64,000 nt of DNA from Paraburkholderia sp. BL23I1N1 (GTDB lineage Bacteria > Pseudomonadota > Gammaproteobacteria > Burkholderiales > Burkholderiaceae), in the NCBI RefSeq assembly GCF_003610295.1, contig NZ_RAPV01000001.1:682001-746000 (forward strand). Reading direction: 5' to 3'. The notes below the pieces were generated by a model, which was not told the origin of the DNA, searched no databases, and saw only the letters and a program-made list of their open reading frames with translations. Positions 36,322 through 44,814 of the stretch are shown in pieces; positions within the stretch are counted from its first letter, which is position 1, and each line of letters begins with the position of its first letter. The translations under genes and the position numbers were made by a program.

Positions 36322-36942
36322 ATGGACATGGACAACGATTCGCGGTCACCGGAAAACTACGTCACCGTGAGCAGACTTCTTTCCAAAGTTCTCCGCCACG
36401 AGCCCGAGATGGTAGGCATACGTCTTGACCGTCACGGTTGGGTACCTGTCGATGAACTGATACGCGCAATAGAACGCACCGCACGTAAGGCGGGTGCGTC
36501 GAAGCGACTGAGGACATTGCCAGCAATCACGCGAGACGTCATCCTCGCGGTCGTGGCCACGAGCGACAAACAGCGCTTTTCGCTTTCACCCGATGGGCTG
36601 CGGATACGCGCGGCACAGGGTCACTCGATAGGCGTGGACCTCGGATATACCGATATGGAGCCGCCGGCTGTTCTTTATCACGGCACCGCTTGGAGGAACT
36701 GGGAGAGTATTGCTGCGGATGGATTGACGCCTCGGACCCGGCATGCCGTCCATCTGAGCACGGACGTCAACACAGCGACGCGCATAGGTGCTCGCCACGG
36801 CCAACCGTTAGTTTTGGTCGTGAATGCCGTGCAGATGTACGCCGATGGGTATACGTTTACCCGCTCGGATAACGGCGTCTGGCTTACTTCAGTTGTTCCG
36901 GCGGCATATCTGTCAAAGTTAACGCCGGACGAGCGCAGTTAA
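36322..36942 (+). CDS. kptA: RNA 2'-phosphotransferase KptA (Tpt1 family)
   Basis: A 206-residue Tpt1/KptA protein. The winged N-domain has SRLLSKVLRHEPEMVGIRLDRHGW, with the catalytic Arg/His. The ADP-ribosyltransferase-like C-domain has LRIRAAQGHSIGVD, VLYHGTAWRNW (about residue 117), and HAVHLSTDVNTA. The enzyme removes a 2'-phosphate from RNA using NAD+, giving ADP-ribose 1'',2''-cyclic phosphate. Bacteria lack the yeast-type tRNA splicing that needs it, so its natural RNA is unknown. In this region it sits in an accessory run with unknown genes; a SIR2-family gene is 7 kb away. Confidence 0.92.
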   Translation: MDMDNDSRSPENYVTVSRLLSKVLRHEPEMVGIRLDRHGWVPVDELIRAIERTARKAGASKRLRTLPAITRDVILAVVATSDKQRFSLSPDGLRIRAAQGHSIGVDLGYTDMEPPAVLYHGTAWRNWESIAADGLTPRTRHAVHLSTDVNTATRIGARHGQPLVLVVNAVQMYADGYTFTRSDNGVWLTSVVPAAYLSKLTPDERS

Positions 36943-36945
36943 GTC

Positions 36946-37275
36946 ACGAAGCTGCGTTCCCGTGTTGAATCCGTCACGGCGCAACGGGTCCTCATTGGAG
37001 AACCGATTGCGCGCAACAAATCGGTCGACTGGGCGCAAGTCGCCGACGTCATTTACGGCTGCGCTAATCAGGCCGGTGAACACAATCGGAAAGTGGCACG
37101 CATATCGTCGTCGACTGTAACGAGCATCCTCATGAGACGTCGCTTGAAGCGTTGGCGAAGCTTAAGGGCGTCGTGCGTCCTGACGACAGTGTGACGGCTG
37201 GAAAAGCATCTGGCGTGAACGACGGAGCTTGCGCGCTGCACATCGCGAGCGAAACCGCGGCGGCACGAGCGTCAG
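36946..37275 (+). pseudogene. pcaF: Relic of beta-ketoadipyl-CoA thiolase (pcaF)
   Basis: Two pieces of an acetyl-CoA acyltransferase can be read. The first, directly after the kptA stop and in the same frame, gives NKSVDWAQVADVIYGCANQAG and EHNRKVAR, the N-terminal thiolase block. After about 37100 a different frame gives HPHETSLEALAKLKGVVRPD and TAGKASGVNDGACAL, the block near residue 240 of PcaF. The catalytic Cys region and roughly 160 residues between are missing and there is no start, so it cannot be functional. It ends where the convergent MHS transporter gene begins. Confidence 0.8.
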
Positions 37276-37307
37276 AAAAGACCTTTCGACCCTCGTGCCC
37301 AGTGTCA

Positions 37308-38606
37308 TTACGCATCGACTTGACGCAGTTTCCCACCGAATCGCTTGAGCAAAAGCCCGGCGCACAGCGCGAGCAGGCCGATAAGAGCGATGTAGACCCC
37401 AGGAATCGCCGCGTGCTTCGTTGCCTTAATGAGAAAGGTGATGGCAACCGGGGTGAGACCAGTGAAGATGACCGTACTAAGGTTCAGAGACAGTGCGATG
37501 CCACTGAATCGCACTTCAGTCGGGAACAGGTCCGCGAGGATGCAGGCGTAGGCGCCGGCGACGAGGCCACCAACGAGACCCATAACGATTACGGCAGTCC
37601 AGAGGTCGACGGTGCCAGAGACCAGCGCCATATACAGCGGGTAGCTGCCGCCAATCATCAGCAACGTGCCAATCCGATGCACGAACCGGCGAGGTACGTG
37701 GTCGCAAAGCCATCCAGAGAACAAAATTGAAATGGAGAGGCACGCGATGCCGACATTCTGGCAGGCACTGACGACGCGAGGGTCGTGGTGCAATGTGTTG
37801 GTGGCAAAGTTAGGGAAGAACACGAAGAGCATGATATTTGATGCGTTCACCACGCTCGAGATGCCAACGCCAATCAATACTGCCTTACCGTGACGAGCAA
37901 TGAGGTCGCGGAATGGCTTGCGGGACACGTGGGTCCGCATGCGGGCAAACTCTTGAGTCTCCTCGAGGGAGCGTCGCAGGAAGTAGCTGAGCAAGCCGAG
38001 TAGGCCCCCAAGACAGAACGCAATTCTCCAGCCGTACGAATGCACATCTGCAGCGCTGAGAGAAGACTGGATGACGAAATTCGTCATCGTCGCAATGAAA
38101 ATGCCGCTGTTCAAGAAGAAGAGCACAAGGCCACTCACAAAGCCGGCCTTTTGCGGGACCTCTTCGACCACATATGTGATGGCGCAGGGCAGCTCTCCGG
38201 CGAGGAAGAAGCCTTGCATGAGTCTCAACAAAATGAGCAGTGCTGGCGCCACGGCCCCGATTGATGCGTAGCCTGGCAGCAACCCGATACCAATGGTCGA
38301 GGCGGACATTGCCAGAACGGAGACGAGAAACACGCATTTCCGTCCGTGGCGGTCACCGAAACTGCTGAGAACAATAGCGCCGAGGGGACGCGAAACGTAT
38401 CCCACGGCGAAGACGCCAAACGAGCTGATGAGAGCGACGACTGGGTCGAACGACGGGAAAAACTGCGATGCGATTTCTTTTGCGAAGACGCCGTACACGA
38501 TGAAGTCATACATCTCCAGCGAACTGCCGAGGCTCGCCAGAAAGACAGTCTTCCACTTTCGCATAGAGAAGGCGGCCTGTTGTTGAGCTGTGCTCGTTGT
38601 AAGCAT
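37308..38606 (-). CDS. MFS transporter, metabolite:H+ symporter family
   Basis: A 432-residue, 12-segment MHS carrier. Motifs include GSSLEMYDFIVYGVFAKEI, SFGDRHGRKCVFLVSVLAM, LMQGFFLAGELPCAITYVVEE and ILADLFPTEVRFSGIALSLN. The ATG at 38606 has AGGAGA nine bases upstream. It follows the sulfatase gene on the same strand by 72 bases, so import of a sulfate ester or its product is a reasonable guess. A C-terminal fragment of a close paralogue lies at 42930. Confidence 0.91.
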   Translation of the reverse strand: MLTTSTAQQQAAFSMRKWKTVFLASLGSSLEMYDFIVYGVFAKEIASQFFPSFDPVVALISSFGVFAVGYVSRPLGAIVLSSFGDRHGRKCVFLVSVLAMSASTIGIGLLPGYASIGAVAPALLILLRLMQGFFLAGELPCAITYVVEEVPQKAGFVSGLVLFFLNSGIFIATMTNFVIQSSLSAADVHSYGWRIAFCLGGLLGLLSYFLRRSLEETQEFARMRTHVSRKPFRDLIARHGKAVLIGVGISSVVNASNIMLFVFFPNFATNTLHHDPRVVSACQNVGIACLSISILFSGWLCDHVPRRFVHRIGTLLMIGGSYPLYMALVSGTVDLWTAVIVMGLVGGLVAGAYACILADLFPTEVRFSGIALSLNLSTVIFTGLTPVAITFLIKATKHAAIPGVYIALIGLLALCAGLLLKRFGGKLRQVDA

Positions 38607-38678
38607 TGCTCTGTCTCCTAAGATTTTTATTGCTGCTAGCTCTGGTTCCGGCAATGACGCCGGACGGGTGAGAGCGTC

Positions 38679-40103
38679 CTACTGACGCACGGGCGTGGCG
38701 CCAGGTGTTCCGGTTTTCAACGCTGATTCACGTCCACCAAAGCTTTCAATCAGAGCGTTCTGGTCTTGCTTGGCGGACGCATCCACAGCTTCCGGGTCGA
38801 CGATGTTTCGAAGCTGTGCTTCGAACTCCGAGGCCAGTTCGCGATAGTCTGGCAGCGATGCAAGGTTGGACGTTTCGGCGGGGTCGGCCTCGAGGTCGAA
38901 AAGCTCAGGCTCAAGTCCTACGTAGTAGTGGTATTTGTACTTCTTGTTCGCAAGCATGTACGCCGCTGACTCAGAGCCAACTGCGTGGTATTCGCTGAAG
39001 ACGGTTCGGGTTGAGTCGTCTGGCGAATTTGCCAGCCGCGCCATGGATGTACCGGGCGAGGCGATGTCTTCGGGCGCGCCGACCAAATCGAGAATGGTGT
39101 TATGGACGTCCAGCAGCGAGACCGGGGTTTCGCAGACCCGGCCTGCGGGAATTTCGGGGCCGGCAAGAATCATCGGAATACCCGTGGATTCGCGATACAT
39201 CAAGCACTTATTCCACATTCCACGTGAGCCGAGATTTTCACCGTGGTCGCTGGTGTAAATGACCGTCGTCGACCCGTCCAGGCCAAGCTCCCGCAAGGCG
39301 CCGAGGACTCGCCCGATATTGTCGTCAACGAATGAAACAAGCCCCAGATACGACGCGATGGCGAGACGCCGCTGCTCGTCGCTTCCGATAGCCAGGTCGT
39401 GGTCCATATAACGCGCTTGCCGCTCAACCCAGGGGTGCCGCTTATATCCCCGGTCAGGATGCAGCGTTGGCAACTCGATGCTGTTAATCGGATAAAGGTC
39501 CAGGTAGCGTTGAGGAACGACGAGCGGAAAATGTGGCGCCACGAAGCCGACAAAGAGAACCCACGGCTCTTCCTGCTCCGCGTGTTCGGCAAGCCAACGG
39601 ACAGCGTGCCCAGCGACGCCTTCATCGAACTCGTTATATGACGAGTGACCCGGCCCAACTTGGTCGTACAGTGGAGACCGCCCCATAGTCTCCGGCAGCG
39701 GGTCACGAACGGAACCCCAAACTTGACCGATTCCGCCCATGATGTGGGCCGGCGAAATTTGTCGGCGGAAGCCCGTGGGACTGGAGGCGCTACGGTAATG
39801 GAGCTTGCCAATTGAGTCAGCCGCAATTCCAGCCTCGCCCACCCGATGCGCCCAACCTTTAGGCTCACCGTCATAGGCAATCGCGTTATCCCAGCAGCGA
39901 ATTTCATGGACGTGACGGCCAGTAGCTAGGCTCGCCCTTGCAGGCACGCAGATGGGAGATGGGGTGTACGCATTCTCGAACCTCGTTCCGCGCGCGGCGA
40001 GTTGGTCGAGATTCGGCGTGTGAACAACCTGGTTGCCCGCACAACCCATCAAGCCGTGTTGGTGTTCATCGGACAAAATGAACAGCACATTTGATTGCTT
40101 CAT
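38679..40103 (-). CDS. Type I sulfatase (arylsulfatase/choline-sulfatase-like)
   Basis: A 474-residue sulfatase. Asp12 lies in LFILSDEHQHG, and the formylglycine signature CVPARASLATGR begins at Cys52. It fits CxPxR and needs a maturase, which is not seen in this window. The metal ligands DH are in VIYTSDHGENLGSRGMWNK. There is no signal peptide, which points to a cytoplasmic enzyme acting after import. It removes sulfate from an organic ester, possibly choline-O-sulfate or a related compound. The ATG at 40103 (MKQSNVLFIL) is favoured over a GTG at 40112. Confidence 0.91.
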   Translation of the reverse strand: MKQSNVLFILSDEHQHGLMGCAGNQVVHTPNLDQLAARGTRFENAYTPSPICVPARASLATGRHVHEIRCWDNAIAYDGEPKGWAHRVGEAGIAADSIGKLHYRSASSPTGFRRQISPAHIMGGIGQVWGSVRDPLPETMGRSPLYDQVGPGHSSYNEFDEGVAGHAVRWLAEHAEQEEPWVLFVGFVAPHFPLVVPQRYLDLYPINSIELPTLHPDRGYKRHPWVERQARYMDHDLAIGSDEQRRLAIASYLGLVSFVDDNIGRVLGALRELGLDGSTTVIYTSDHGENLGSRGMWNKCLMYRESTGIPMILAGPEIPAGRVCETPVSLLDVHNTILDLVGAPEDIASPGTSMARLANSPDDSTRTVFSEYHAVGSESAAYMLANKKYKYHYYVGLEPELFDLEADPAETSNLASLPDYRELASEFEAQLRNIVDPEAVDASAKQDQNALIESFGGRESALKTGTPGATPVRQ

Positions 40104-40220
40104 TGAGGTCACTAAGTTCGTTTTCTGAAGCGGGAAAAGCCGCCAGCTATACGCATCCTGCTTCCAAGTGACCGGTGCTACAAGTTACGAATTTTCTCTT
40201 TTCCATTACCTCCAGGTTAT

Positions 40221-41192
40221 TTATCGGGTTACTACTGGCATTGCTGCGCCAGCTTCCTCAAAGCATCGCTGCATCAATCCGACAACGGGGCTGACGTGGT
40301 TGCGCCGACGAGTCATCAGGATTTGCGACGAAAGATGAGGCAGCGACAAAGGCAGCACTGCAAGTTCACCGGCATCTACGCTTCGCTGCACGTACGAGTG
40401 CGGAAGCACCGTTATCGCATTGCCGGCTTCCAGCAAAACCGGATACGCCAGGAGTGACGCGGATTGCACGCATCCCTGCGGCAATTCCAGCTTATGCCGG
40501 GAAAAAATCTGTTCGAGCGCTTTGTCGAGCGCAGAGCCTGTCGGCGGCAATATCCAGGGCACGTCCTGGACGTCTCTCCATGTGATAGCGCGACGGTATG
40601 CAAGCGGGTGGTCCTTACCTGCGACAACCACTATGGGGTCCTTGCAAACCGGTGTCTGGTCGAACTCTCGCTGGTTCGGTGGCGGAGTCCGAGAGATGAC
40701 GATGTCGATTTCACCTTCCAGCAGCATCGGAAACATGCGGTCTGTCGTGCTCTCTATTAGCAAGACCGAGGCGTTAGGCGCGTACCGCTGAAACGTCGCG
40801 ATGGCTCGCGGCACAAGGACAGGCGTCGTGGTCCCGACGGCCCCGACCGTCACTTTCCCCGCAACGCCTGAGGCCAACGAATCCAACTCAATTCGGGCTT
40901 GCTCCAGATGATGAAGTATTTCCCGGCCATGGGTGACCAGCGTCTCGCCAGCCGCTGTGAATCTCAAGCGCCGGCCCGCCCGCTGAACGAGAGGCATCTG
41001 AAGCGCCGCTTCCATCTCGGCAATCTGCTTGGAGATTGCAGGTTGTGTGACATGAAACGCTTCTGCGACTTTACGAACCTGGCCCACTTGCGCCAACCGC
41101 ACCAGAATCCGCAACTGCTGGAGCTTCAGGCCCGCCCGGAAGAATCTCTCAATAGCCGCAGGTTGCGTCGTATCGCTCACTTGACTGCTCAT
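40221..41192 (-). CDS. LysR family regulator next to the porin/sulfatase genes
   Basis: A 323-residue LysR protein. Its helix-turn-helix (KLQQLRILVRLAQVGQVRKVAEAFHVTQ, AISKQIAEME) sits at residues 23-75, later than usual, because of a 20-residue leader. A type 2 periplasmic-binding-like effector domain follows. It is divergent from the porin at 41352, and a hyphenated palindrome at 41188-41214 overlaps its own start, which suits autoregulation. It may also control the sulfatase operon that begins 118 bases beyond its stop. Confidence 0.92.
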   Translation of the reverse strand: MSSQVSDTTQPAAIERFFRAGLKLQQLRILVRLAQVGQVRKVAEAFHVTQPAISKQIAEMEAALQMPLVQRAGRRLRFTAAGETLVTHGREILHHLEQARIELDSLASGVAGKVTVGAVGTTTPVLVPRAIATFQRYAPNASVLLIESTTDRMFPMLLEGEIDIVISRTPPPNQREFDQTPVCKDPIVVVAGKDHPLAYRRAITWRDVQDVPWILPPTGSALDKALEQIFSRHKLELPQGCVQSASLLAYPVLLEAGNAITVLPHSYVQRSVDAGELAVLPLSLPHLSSQILMTRRRNHVSPVVGLMQRCFEEAGAAMPVVTR

Positions 41193-41214
41193 GAAATAAC
41201 CGTGGGGTTATGAG
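41188..41214. promoter_or_regulatory. LysR-type binding site
   Basis: ATAACC (41196-41201) and GGTTAT (41206-41211) are perfect inverted repeats. Outer arms CTCAT (41188-41192) and ATGAG (41210-41214) also match. The site covers the LysR start codon and lies upstream of the porin. Confidence 0.55.
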
Positions 41215-41351
41215 TTTGGGAAAAATTGTCAATTTTTTGTTATTGAAAAAAATCATAGTCTCTATTCCACAGCGAAACAAGCGCGCCTGGCAGACGCCTA
41301 GGCGAATAGACAAAGCGCATCGCACAGAATTAAAAATCGGAGACAGAACGA

Positions 41352-42462
41352 ATGAAGAAGGTCGCAGTTGCCGCCATCTTGTGCGGCGCATCCCATATGG
41401 CACTGGCACAGAGCAGCGTCGAACTCTACGGCATCGTGGATACCGGCTTTGAGTATGTGAGCAACGTTGGAGCAGCGGACAAGAACCTGTTCCGGGCGAC
41501 CCAGCTTACTGGGCAGCAGCCTTCCCGCTGGGGTTTCAGAGGCGCAGAGGACTTGGGCAATGGGCTGAAGGCAATCTTTCGCCTCGAGAACGGCTTTTCC
41601 GTTTCAAACGGGCAATTGAACCAAGGCGGTCGCCTGTTTGGCCGCTCGGCCTACGTCGGCTTGAGCAGCAATCCGTGGGGAACACTCACGTTCGGTCGAC
41701 AGCAGGAGATGCTGTGGACTGCGTTGATTCAGGCAGACAACATCGGCTCGGCGTCGTACTCGATGGTTGTATTCGACCCGTTCCTGGCAAGCGCACGCCA
41801 GGACAATTCTGTCGCTTACACGAACACCTTTGGCAATTTCACCTTGGGCGGGACGTTCAGCCTCGGGAGAGACACGTTGGCACCGGGTAACTGCGCAGGT
41901 CAGCAACCCGGCGAAGGCGTTGCCTGTCATGCATGGTCAGCAATGCTCCAATATAACAGTGCGGCTTGGGGTGCATCCGTCGCGTATAACGAGCAGCGCG
42001 GCGGCGAAACTTCTTCGGTGACCCTCATTCCGAGTCAGCCAACTATCGCCTTCAAGTCATCGTCGGATAAAGACTCTCGCTTCCTGGTTGATGGGTTCGT
42101 CAAGTTCGGTAACCTAAAGCTCGGTGCAGGATGGATTTATCGCCGTCTCAGAGCCGACACCGTGTCGTTGCAAACCAATCTGTTTTTTCGCCGGTGTTAC
42201 TTACCTCGCCACTCCGTCGTTCCTGCTTGACGGTCAATACGTCGGTTTGCGCAGTTCCGTTGACGGCGTGCGCGGCGATATAGCCATCGCTCGCGTTACC
42301 TATTTGCTCTCAAAACGAAGCTCGGTCTATGTTGCGGGCGCACATCTGTTCAACGGCCACGCTGCGACCTTCTCTGTGTCCAGCACGTCGCCGGTCCCGG
42401 CCGCTCCAGTGGCGGGCCGCGGCCAGACTGGTGTGATGGTGGGCGTGCGCGAACTTTTCTAA
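41352..42462 (+). pseudogene. Gram-negative porin, frameshifted in a T6 run
   Basis: A general porin of the Burkholderia Omp type: signal peptide MKKVAVAAILCGASHMALA, the start QSSVELYGIVDTGFEYVS, then beta-strand repeats with SRWGFRGAEDLGNGLKAIF and LFGRSAYVGLSS. The frame breaks at TTTTTT (42183-42188). Removing one T joins NLFF to AGVTYLATPSF and continues to the proper end GVMVGVRELF with the C-terminal Phe. So the gene is one base out, either a true mutation, a slippage switch or a sequencing error. Unbroken, it would give about 370 residues. Confidence 0.88.
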
Positions 42463-42518
42463 CGATTCCAGTTGGAAGCGGAGGTCTCGCTTCCGTCTTT
42501 CATTGAGGATGCGAACTC

Positions 42519-42839
42519 GTGATTGTAGAGATTCGGACTTATACCTGCCGAGTTGGTACAGTGCCCTTGTTTCTCGATGCATACGAGAAAGAAGGTCTGC
42601 CGCTCCAGCGTCATTACCTTGGTGAACCGCTCGGATGGTTCGTGAGTGAGGTCGGGAGTTTGAATGAGGTCGTGCACCTGTGGAGATTCGAAGACATGGC
42701 GGACCGCGAGGCGCGTCGAGGCGCCATGCAGCAGGACGACAGGTGGCGAACGTTCCTACGCAGCATGGCCGCATCAAACCATTTGATTTCGCAAGAAAGC
42801 TCTATCTATCGCCCGACTAGCTTTTCAAAGATGCAGTAA
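42519..42839 (+). CDS. NIPSNAP family protein
   Basis: A 106-residue NIPSNAP domain protein, seen from IVEIRTYTCRVGTVPLFLDAY, then LGWFVSEVGSLNEVVHLWRF and the ending YRPTSFSKMQ. These dimeric alpha/beta-barrel proteins occur beside catabolic genes; their biochemical role is poorly defined. It starts with GTG at 42519, with a GAGG 11 bases upstream. It follows the broken porin by 56 bases and may share its promoter. Confidence 0.85.
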   Translation: MIVEIRTYTCRVGTVPLFLDAYEKEGLPLQRHYLGEPLGWFVSEVGSLNEVVHLWRFEDMADREARRGAMQQDDRWRTFLRSMAASNHLISQESSIYRPTSFSKMQ

Positions 42840-42929
42840 CGATGAAGCATCAATGAGTTTCTTCGCGGGAAGTCAGGAGCGTGGTGCGATGCGACGCGCT
42901 CTCTTCAAGCAGATGAGCTAGCTTTAGCC

Positions 42930-43396
42930 TGGGGCAGAACGTTGGCATTGCGTGTATGGCGGTGTCTCTTGTCACGTTTGCATGGCTCGGTCAGAAACTC
43001 CGGCCCGCTATCATTCATCGCATCGGCACACTTGTGATGTGCGCCATTACTTACCGGTTGTCCTTGAAGCTCGTCGGCCATGAGATAAGTCTTGCGCTGG
43101 CCTTTGCACTCGTCGACGTCGTAGCAGGGACCTTCAATGGAACGTACGCGTATCTTGTTGCAGACCTGTTTCCGACCAACCTACGCTTCAGTGGTGTCGC
43201 GTTCTCGTTGAATCTGTCGAACATTGCCTTCGCAGGAATCACGCCCCTCCTCATCACGAACGTTATCAAGTTCACTCACAATACCGCGTCACCTGGTCTG
43301 TACATGGCGACTGTCGCTGCGATTTCCGTCACCGTTGGTTTGGCATTGCGAGGATGCGGCGGCAATATCGCACGAGGCAGAATGGAAAGCGTGTGA
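42930..43396 (+). pseudogene. C-terminal fragment of an MHS family transporter
   Basis: The frame from GQNVGIACMAVSLVTFAWLG to the stop at 43396 matches, with clear similarity, the last 150 residues of the intact MHS carrier at 37308. Shared blocks are the FVHRIGTL region, VADLFPTNLRFSGVAFSLN and FAGITPLLITNVIKF. The N-terminal 290 residues are absent, and no start with a ribosome site precedes it. It is a remnant of a duplicated or related transporter. The 284 bases after it hold no gene I can name. Confidence 0.85.
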
Positions 43397-43680
43397 ACCG
43401 CGGAAACCCGGCGCTTGATGTCTTCGGCACGCGCAAAATCGAAGTCGCTTCTGGAGTTGGCGGGAGCCGTGGAATCCTCGGTCCAAGGGGTGACCATCGA
43501 GGACATGAAAGCGTGGCGACGGTGCTGCGCTTAATCAGCGAGGCCAAATTTCGTCGACGGTGCGACGATGAAGACGAGCGCAAGGCAAGCTGCCGCACAC
43601 GTCGCACCCGCGGCGCGTTAGTTTGATGCATCGGCGTTTCAGCCCATCGATAGTCGTCGCATTGTAAAGGGAGCATTGAG

Positions 43681-44505
43681 GTGACCGATTCGCAAGACGA
43701 AAAACTGGAGAAAGCAGCTGGCTGGCTGCGAGAAGCAGACGGTCTGCTCATCACCGCTGGCGCGGGCATGGGGGTCGATTCGGGCCTTCCTGACTTTCGC
43801 GGCCGAGACGGCTTCTGGTGCGCCTATCCCGCGCTTCGGCACCAGGGCCTCTCGTTCGAGGACGTGGCAAACCCAGCAATGTTCGCGGAGCATCCCGAAC
43901 TTGCATGGGGCTTCTACGGACACCGGCTGAAGCTTTACCGTAAGACTGTCCCTCACGAGGGCTTCACGATTCTGCGCCGATGGGCGGACCGTATGACCCG
44001 TGGCGCGTTCGTGTTCACGAGCAACGTTGATGGGCAGTTCCAAAAAGCTGGCTTCTCGGGAAGCCGGGTCCGTGAATGCCATGGGTCTATTCACGCACTT
44101 CAATGCTTGAATGCCTGCACGAACGCCATATGGTCGGCGGAGGAGTTTCATCCGCAAGTAGATGAGGAGATGTCCATTCTGGAAAATCCAATGCCTCGTT
44201 GCCCGCGCTGCGGGTCTCTCGCGCGCCCAAATATTTTGATGTTCGGCGACTGGGGGTGGGTGGATGCACCTTATGAAAAGCAAATGCAACGCTTGGATGC
44301 CTGGATTTCAACGGTAGCGAAGCTGGTTGTCGTAGAACTCGGTGCCGGAAAGGCCCTGCCGACTGTGCGACGGTTCAGCGAAAAAAACGCGCGGAACCGG
44401 CTCATCCGGATTAATCCTCGTGAGGCAAGTACCAATACGTCGCACGGTGTCGGACTTGAGGGCGGTGCCGTGGCGATGCTCGGACTGCTCGACGCCCAGC
44501 AGTGA
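43681..44505 (+). CDS. SIR2 (sirtuin) family NAD-dependent protein
   Basis: A 274-residue sirtuin-like protein starting with GTG at 43681. NAD-binding motifs are LLITAGAGMGVDSGLPDFRG (residues 23-42) and TSNVDGQFQKAGF. The catalytic His is in ECHGSIHALQC, and zinc-type cysteines occur as CLNAC and CPRCGSL. The terminal ELGAGKALPTVRRF matches the family's NAD pocket. It may deacylate or ADP-ribosylate proteins, or consume NAD+ in defence like other SIR2 relatives. It stands alone between a transporter relic and the convergent fumarylacetoacetase gene. Confidence 0.9.
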   Translation: MTDSQDEKLEKAAGWLREADGLLITAGAGMGVDSGLPDFRGRDGFWCAYPALRHQGLSFEDVANPAMFAEHPELAWGFYGHRLKLYRKTVPHEGFTILRRWADRMTRGAFVFTSNVDGQFQKAGFSGSRVRECHGSIHALQCLNACTNAIWSAEEFHPQVDEEMSILENPMPRCPRCGSLARPNILMFGDWGWVDAPYEKQMQRLDAWISTVAKLVVVELGAGKALPTVRRFSEKNARNRLIRINPREASTNTSHGVGLEGGAVAMLGLLDAQQ

Positions 44506-44814
44506 ATTAAGTGCAACGGCAGCAACCGCGACTCGAGAGCGCTTACTTCGTCGCAGGTTGGTTCGGCTGTCCTCTGGCCTTTGCGTGCATTAGTTTTCGC
44601 GCGGGCGGCCGGATGCGGCCGAACCCTTCTCGGTTACGAACGTTCAGCAGTTGCACAGCCAAAACGTGGCGCTAGCCGAAAGACGTGGAAGCAGACGGAG
44701 GGGAAGGAGGTTGCCAATGTCCAGCTAAGCGGCGTTGCGGGGCTGTCGAGAGCCAGCGTCATCCTGCAACTCTGCCGAGGACGCAAACATTACGTGTACT
44801 GCGCCCCGCAACAC
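44506..44814. other. Intergenic region without recognised gene
   Basis: About 310 bases between the convergent SIR2 and fumarylacetoacetase genes. I see no gene, tRNA or clear terminator hairpin. Open frames here are shadows that continue into fahA on the other strand. Confidence 0.5.

Noticed and set aside
43354..43626. 90-codon frame between the MHS fragment and the SIR2 gene
   Set aside because: It overlaps the end of the fragment, lacks a ribosome site and has an Arg-rich composition without motifs.
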